Assembly (NCBI RefSeq): GCF_902148845.1
Contig: NC_043755.1
Location: 5,997,790 to 6,061,789 of the forward strand
Source of the DNA: Salarias fasciatus
Taxonomy: Eukaryota; Chordata; Actinopteri; Blenniiformes; Blenniidae
Length of the DNA stretch: 64,000 bases
Reading direction: 5' to 3'
Position 1 is the stretch's first letter. The number at the start of each line of letters is the position of its first letter. The position numbers and the translations under genes are program-made. The notes beneath the pieces were generated by a model, which worked only from the letters and a program-made list of their open reading frames with translations, had not been told where the DNA came from and searched no databases. Shown here piece after piece: positions 58,572 to 64,000 of the stretch.

Positions 58572-61500
58572 TCAAAGGAGAAACGGATTGGTGCTCGCTC
58601 CCGTTGCTCCGCCTCCTCCCACTGCCCCTCCTGCCCCCATCACTCCCCCCGTCCCAGCGGGCCCACCCAAAATCAGCTGAGGAGTCGGCGCGCCTGCGGG
58701 GCCCAGCAGGGCCGAGGCGGGCGGGCCCATGGGGGACAGGCCGGCGTAGGGCATGCCCATGGGGCTGGCCTGCATCATGCCCAGGCCCAGGCCCGGGCCG
58801 CCCAGGCCCACGCCCATCGGCCCCATGCCCATCCCCGGCTGCACCATGCCCAGCATGGGGTTGGGGGGCACGGGGCTGGTGCGGAGGCCGCTCAGGCCGA
58901 GCGACGACGGCTGGGGCGAGATGGAGGTCATGGCGGGGGCCACGCCGAACGGGTTGGAGGACGCGGGTGTCGGGGAAACGCCTCTGCTGGAGATGGTGCT
59001 GCCCGGAGTCACCGCCATGCCAGGGACAGGAGAGGAGCCTGGGACGGAGAGGGGGAAACCAGAAGCTCAATCGATGTTCACAGAGGAGCGCCAAACACAC
59101 GAAACCAAAACTGGCACATTAAAAAGAAGACGCCATCTATCAGCCTCACCTGTGTTCTGAAGGAAGGGGTTGTGCGCTGAGGACGACGAGATGGAGGGAG
59201 GCGGCGGCTGCTTGGGTTTGGGTTTAGATGACACCAGCGAATCGAGGTCGACCAGGGCCGCGTTCGGCCCGAGAAACGACTCTGGAGTTTTGCGGACAGG
59301 GAGCGAAGAACCGAGGGAGGACAGGTCAAAGGGCACGGGGGAACCTGTACTGTCGCCGCCTGTCGTCGAAGAGCCTCGTCGCTCCGGATCTCCTGAAACG
59401 GGCAAGTGGTTGAACGAAGAGGGGTGAACAGCGGGAAACGATCAGTCGAGCAGAGAGTACAGCAGAGGGTTGATCACCAAAACAGAGTAGAACACAAACA
59501 CCAACTAGAGGAGGATGAAATGTGAGACGACACGACTGCTGGGTGCATGCGGCTGCCGGTCTGTGTGTAAAGTAAAGTACCTGCGCTGCAGTGTTTGTGA
59601 GTCCGTGTGGCTTTAAGTGTCGGTATACCTGTGCCGTTTGTGTGTTTGGCGGTGCCACTCCAGAGGTCGGAGGTGAGAGGGTCAGAGGCAGGGCCAGGCC
59701 CGTCTCTTGCCCAGGGGTCTACTGGCCCCCCCGAGGAGGAAGTGCTGGGTGGCACAGAGGGGCCCCAGGGGTCAGCACTGGGGGGGGTCACGGCTACAGG
59801 GGAGGGGAGGAGACGCAGGGGAGGGGAGGGTTAACACAACACCTTACAGGTACAACCCACAAAGAAGGGGGAGCAGGAAGCTGGGCTGGGTTCCAACAGC
59901 GGCGCTTCTCTCCTCGACCTCTCAACTGCCGCTCGCTTTACCAGCGAGGCGCGCTCAGATTAGAGTCCGCCACATTAGCCGATCGCATTTGAGAAGCTCA
60001 GTGGAGGTGAAGGAGAGATAAGAAGCGACTTTGTAAATTAAAAAAACAAAACAAAAAAAACAAAGGCAGAAAAGGGCGAGAGAAGAGACAGCTCTGGTTG
60101 AGACACAGCCACAGTCAGTCCTGAGAGGAAACAAGAGGATAGAAATCTCTGGTTTAGACACGGAGGGAGGATGGAGTCAGCATGCTTGCTTTCCTCGTTA
60201 CAAACTGAAAGCATGTAAAGTGAGATGATCAGATACGACAGCATGAAGACGTGGCAGTAGAAATGTGAGAGGAGGTGGAAACGTGGAGTGAAGAGGAGGG
60301 AGGCCGTTCAACTCTTTCATCCACTTTTCCAAACGTTGAGCGGTGACAACGGCCGAGCCCGCCTGACTGACTGGCTGCAGTCGGCACGGGGCCGGGGGGC
60401 CGCGGCCGCTTACCTGAGCTGGCCCACGGGTCGACGTTGTTCACTCTGTTGGAGGTCTCTCCCCAGGGGTCGGGGGGAGGAGCTATGGTGGGCGGGGCTC
60501 CCCCGCCCCAGGGGTCGGAGCTGGTGGGGGACGTGGGCGACTGTACTCCCCATGGATCTGTGGGGGCCGCGCCCCAGGGGCCCGACGCACCCGGGGCAGG
60601 AACTGTGGGTGGCGGTGAAGGGCCAGCAGAGCCCACAGTGGCGGTGGCGGCAGCAGCGGCAGCGGTGGGGCCTCCCCAGGGGTCCACAGCGCTCAGCTCC
60701 ATCAGGGCACTCTGGACAATAAAACATACCATCAGACAACAAAGTAAGCAGTGCAGAGAGAGAGCGGGGCATCCATGTCTGCCGGGAGCACACCTCCTCA
60801 GGTTTGGGTTTCTCCCGCTTGCTCTCTTCGATGGCCATCTGCAGCCTCAGGTCGTCGCCTCGGCGCAGCCGCTCCTCCTGCAGATCACACGCGACGCCGT
60901 CAGCAACCCGAGACACGCAACTTCGGAGAGCACAACACTGGTACGAACTCGAGATCAGTTTACAAATCGGGCTGGAAAGTGAAACCTTAAGCTTTGATCA
61001 TTGTCTACAACCGACAGGGAGTAAAACATCGGTTGAGCAATCTGTAAATCACAGGATATTGAAGGAAAGAAAGGAATTAACTGTTGAATTTGAGAACACC
61101 TGAAGATTAAAATAAACTAGGACTTGTGTTGGATGATTCTTAAAGTAAACATCAAGGCTACCAGGAGGACTGACCATCTAATAATACAATACTAACACAT
61201 GAGGAAAAGCCATCTTCACACTGACCGAGCCATCTAGTAGTTATAGTGAACCTGCTCACTCTGAATGGGCAGCCGGGTCGGCCCATCTATCTTCTGAGGT
61301 TTTGAGTTGGACTCTGATCGGTAACTGTGTGAACAGTCGGGGTGCTAAATATTAACCCGGCTAAATCCCGTAGTCGAAATGTCACGTATAATTCGTTGTC
61401 AATGGAAACACAATCACGACCGAGGAGAGAGTAGATTGTTGAGAACATGGCAAAAACAGTTCTGAACTGGAGGCAAGTTGGCTGATCTGTCAGGAGAACT

Positions 61501-63948
61501 GTGGGAAAGTTACCGGGACTAACTGGAGCTGAGTTAACCTCGCTGTGTTCTGCAACCAGTGTGGTGACATAAGCTTCTATAATAACCTGAGCAGCAGTAG
61601 GGGCCAAATTGTTTCTAAAGGAAGTACAAAAGTAAACAAAGTTAAACGAAGTGATTCAGAAGATGCAGGGATGGACCGACTTGATTAAAAGAGTGCAAAG
61701 AAATCACAACAGAGGAAAAGCACAGCAGGTTAAGACGAGAAGAATATTTCAGATCAGGAGGTGAGGTGAAGGCATGCTGTCAGAAGGGAGGACAGGTCTA
61801 TCAATACTTACAGCTCAATGTTCAAAATAATCAATTAAATTTGTTAATGCAATAGATATAATTACATTGCTCATGATTAATTATTTGGGTTTTTATATTA
61901 AATACATTTTGACAAAGATTTGAGAAGCACCCCCTTCTTTAAGTTAAAGTCAAATGTGACATTTTGCAAGAAAACTAAATTATCACAACAGATTTCTTCT
62001 CCAAATTTGCATCTTGAGGCAAACGACATGTGATAAGTCCTAGCATGGATATTTTTTTTCCCTTGATTCAACATTTGATGCACGTTGGGAGAATTTCAAT
62101 TGACAGAAAGACAGAAAGTTGATGACCGGCTCGGCAGTCAGCTGGACACACTCTCTGCCCCTGACCTTTTGGTGGATCTCTTTGCTGAGTGTGAGTGCAT
62201 AGTGGAACTCTGCGTCCTCCAGAGGGCCCGTGCTATTCTGGGGGAGGTCAGGGGTTAAATGGAGAGAGAACACTAGGTGTTTGAAGTCAATGTCATCTAC
62301 AATACACTTTTGTGTACACAGGTGTTTCAAAAAAACTTTATGAAAACAGCTCTAAACTTTCCCCTCTCCTCTGTTACCTGCTCTGCCTCCTCTTTGCTCA
62401 TGGCTAAGGCCAGCTGGAGCTGCAGATCTTCCTCTCCGGAGCTCTGCGGCCAAGCCTGCTCAGGGTCCGCCCCTCCGGAGTGGGAGCCCAGCGATAGGCT
62501 GCCCCCAAGGCTGGGTGCTGATGGTGCTGAGGAGGCTGGACGGACGAGAAGAACAGCAGCAGCTTTCAGACTGCACCACCACAGCTCCGACCACTTGTGG
62601 AATGACCAGCGTTCACATCTTACCACTAGAGGTCTGTGCCATCTTCTCTTTGGTTTTGAGGGCGTGGATCCTCTCCTCTCTTAATCTCTCTTCATCTTTC
62701 AAGAGTGTCACCAGCTGTTTGGCTTTCTCTCGCACATTCACGCCCTGTAAAATAAAGTTTCAACACCGACTGCATCAATCTGAATGTTTTATACGATACA
62801 AACGTGACCGTAATTAATTTACAGGTTTTCAAATAAATGCAGACTGTTAAAAATCAGTTTGTACAAAAGTTACAAACACTTTGTTAGATGTCCTTGAATG
62901 TACCATGAGTGGTATGTTTGGAAAGAATGCGCCTGCATTCCACAAACATGGACCTTACTCCGTAAACACTTCAGCTTTCTTTTCATCTCGGAGGGCACGG
63001 GAGTGTTTGTGTACCTGGTCTTTGCCATCTCTGTCTATGTACTGGAAATCTTTGAGGGTCTGGACTGCGTATATGTTCTCTCGGCACTGTTGGGCAACAC
63101 GTTCAGAACCCGTCTTAATCAGGTACTCCATAAGAGTCATAGCCTGGTAGAAATAAAAAAAAAAAAAAAATAAACAAAAAATATAAAATAAATCACAATA
63201 AGCAGCTCAATGAAAAAAAAAAGTATGTTCTGTAAGTTGAAGCAAGAGAAATTGAAGCGTTCAACCAGCAAACATGTTTTTGGTAAAACGTGACATTCAT
63301 TCAAGCCATCCAACATGAAGCATTACTTAAACTGGAGTGAAAATCAATGGCAACTTTTAACCGGCGAACTGAAATGGTGCTGAAAACTTAAAACATTATA
63401 AAACGTAAACAAAGGACGAAACCCAAACATTTGATGCCACCACTAATATTTGGTCTGAGGAAAGCGTCGCTGCCTCGCTGACTCATTGACCACTCATGTA
63501 GTGAATGAGTCAGACTGATCGCTCTCCTTAGTCAGCAGTGAGTTCTGTATTGTCCCGTTTCATCACTGGTGGATCTTTGCAGGTGAATGAGAGTTATTGC
63601 AATACAGATTAAAAAAAATAAGTAAATCACAGAAAGAGGTACATGTCACGGATGTTCTTAGATTTCACATCTCGACTGTTCGAATATTTGGAAGAAACAA
63701 GTTAAACTTATCCCATCTATTCTGAACAACACGTGTGTAAAAGAATTAAAAGACAGTGAAGTGTTAGTTCTCCCTCAACGCGTACCAACCTTGTACACAT
63801 GTCGCCAGTTCTTGCCATGGTCGTTGAGGCGTTTCCAAACCATACTCATGATTTCCGAGAAGGCCACAACATTGTAGGTCAGATCAGCAATTTCTGACAT
63901 GAGCGAGCTGCTGGGGCCCCATGGGTCATTGGACGTCGCCTCTCTAAC
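58572..63948 (-). CDS. epn1: Epsin-1, clathrin adaptor (5' end beyond window)
   Basis: An endocytic adaptor. Its ENTH domain binds PtdIns(4,5)P2 and bends membrane, its UIMs bind ubiquitinated cargo, its DPW motifs bind AP-2 and its NPF motifs bind EH-domain proteins. Exons in the window, in transcript order: 63790-63948, 63015-63143, 62624-62744, 62378-62535, 62166-62237, 60794-60877, 60414-60711, 59629-59793, 59150-59392 and 58572-59038 (631 codons plus stop). The first coding exon (the human MSTSSLRRQMKN part) lies past the right edge. ENTH blocks VREATSNDPWGPSSSLMSE and LMEYLIKTGSERVAQQC are near-identical to human. Three UIMs are seen: EEDLQLQLALAMSKEEAE, EDAEFHYALTLSKEIHQK (divergent) and GDDLRLQMAIEESKRE. 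There are at least six DPW motifs, RKTPESFLGPNAALVDLDSL, and NPF in HNPFLQ, SNPFGV and the terminal TNPFLL. U2AF2-EPN1 linkage supports epn1. Confidence 0.95.
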
Positions 63949-64000
63949 CTGAACAACAACACAACCGGAGGTCAACGTTAAACCTTCTCAGCCAACAGAT

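Noticed and set aside
58402-59122. Long overlapping frames on both strands (172-232 codons)
   Set aside because: Wrong-frame and antisense readings of the GC-rich last exons of epn1; the frame ending TNPFLL is the real one.

Overview
This is nuclear DNA of a ray-finned fish, most likely a teleost (an inference). Every recognisable gene is a vertebrate gene with short GT-AG introns. The gene content mixes two human neighbourhoods in one compact 64 kb stretch, and the intergenic spaces hold dispersed repeats typical of teleosts. I rebuilt the exons by reading splice sites and protein frame by eye. In each multi-exon gene the summed coding length is a multiple of three, which supports the models.

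Layout, left to right: u2af2 (minus, 2098-8797, splicing factor U2AF65); ccdc106 (minus, 11893-13782); tmem238-type two-pass membrane protein (plus, 15789-16118); a JIP3/JIP4-type motor and MAP-kinase scaffold (minus, 17319-27515, 27 coding exons, 993 aa); a TMEM100-like two-pass protein (minus, 29707-30129); a recoverin (plus, 34261-36972); gsg1l2, a claudin-fold four-pass protein (minus, 38790-42221); atg12 (minus, 45001-48456); isoc2 (plus, 48928-51675); a FOXJ2/FOXJ3-type forkhead factor (plus, 52540-56157); and epn1, epsin-1 (minus, 58572-63948), whose first coding exon lies beyond the right edge.

There is no operon logic, but the arrangement is informative. u2af2, ccdc106, epn1, isoc2 and tmem238 match human 19q13.42. 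Recoverin and gsg1l2 match 17p13.1. The JIP-like and TMEM100-like neighbours echo SPAG9 and TMEM100 on 17q. Several of these look like extra paralogs that mammals lack. atg12 and isoc2 are head to head across a CCAAT-rich shared promoter. tmem238 and the JIP gene are convergent, as are foxj2-like and epn1.

Non-coding content includes two good CTCF-type motifs, a cluster of TAATC and octamer sites upstream of recoverin, a perfect NRF1 motif and an ETS core beyond u2af2, and paired CREs before the forkhead gene. Repeats include a 238 bp palindromic MITE with a perfect 6 bp target duplication in a gsg1l2 intron, a decayed L2-type LINE fragment in isoc2, fragments of a common teleost dispersed repeat, and many microsatellites. 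I saw no CRISPR array, no tRNA or rRNA gene, no retrovirus- or LTR-type element and no toxin gene. Nothing here convincingly forms a wholly new biological system. The points most worth a second look are the third JIP-family scaffold, a 36-nt in-frame cassette exon in u2af2, the split start codon of isoc2, UG repeats beside both recoverin 5' splice sites, and the MITE.
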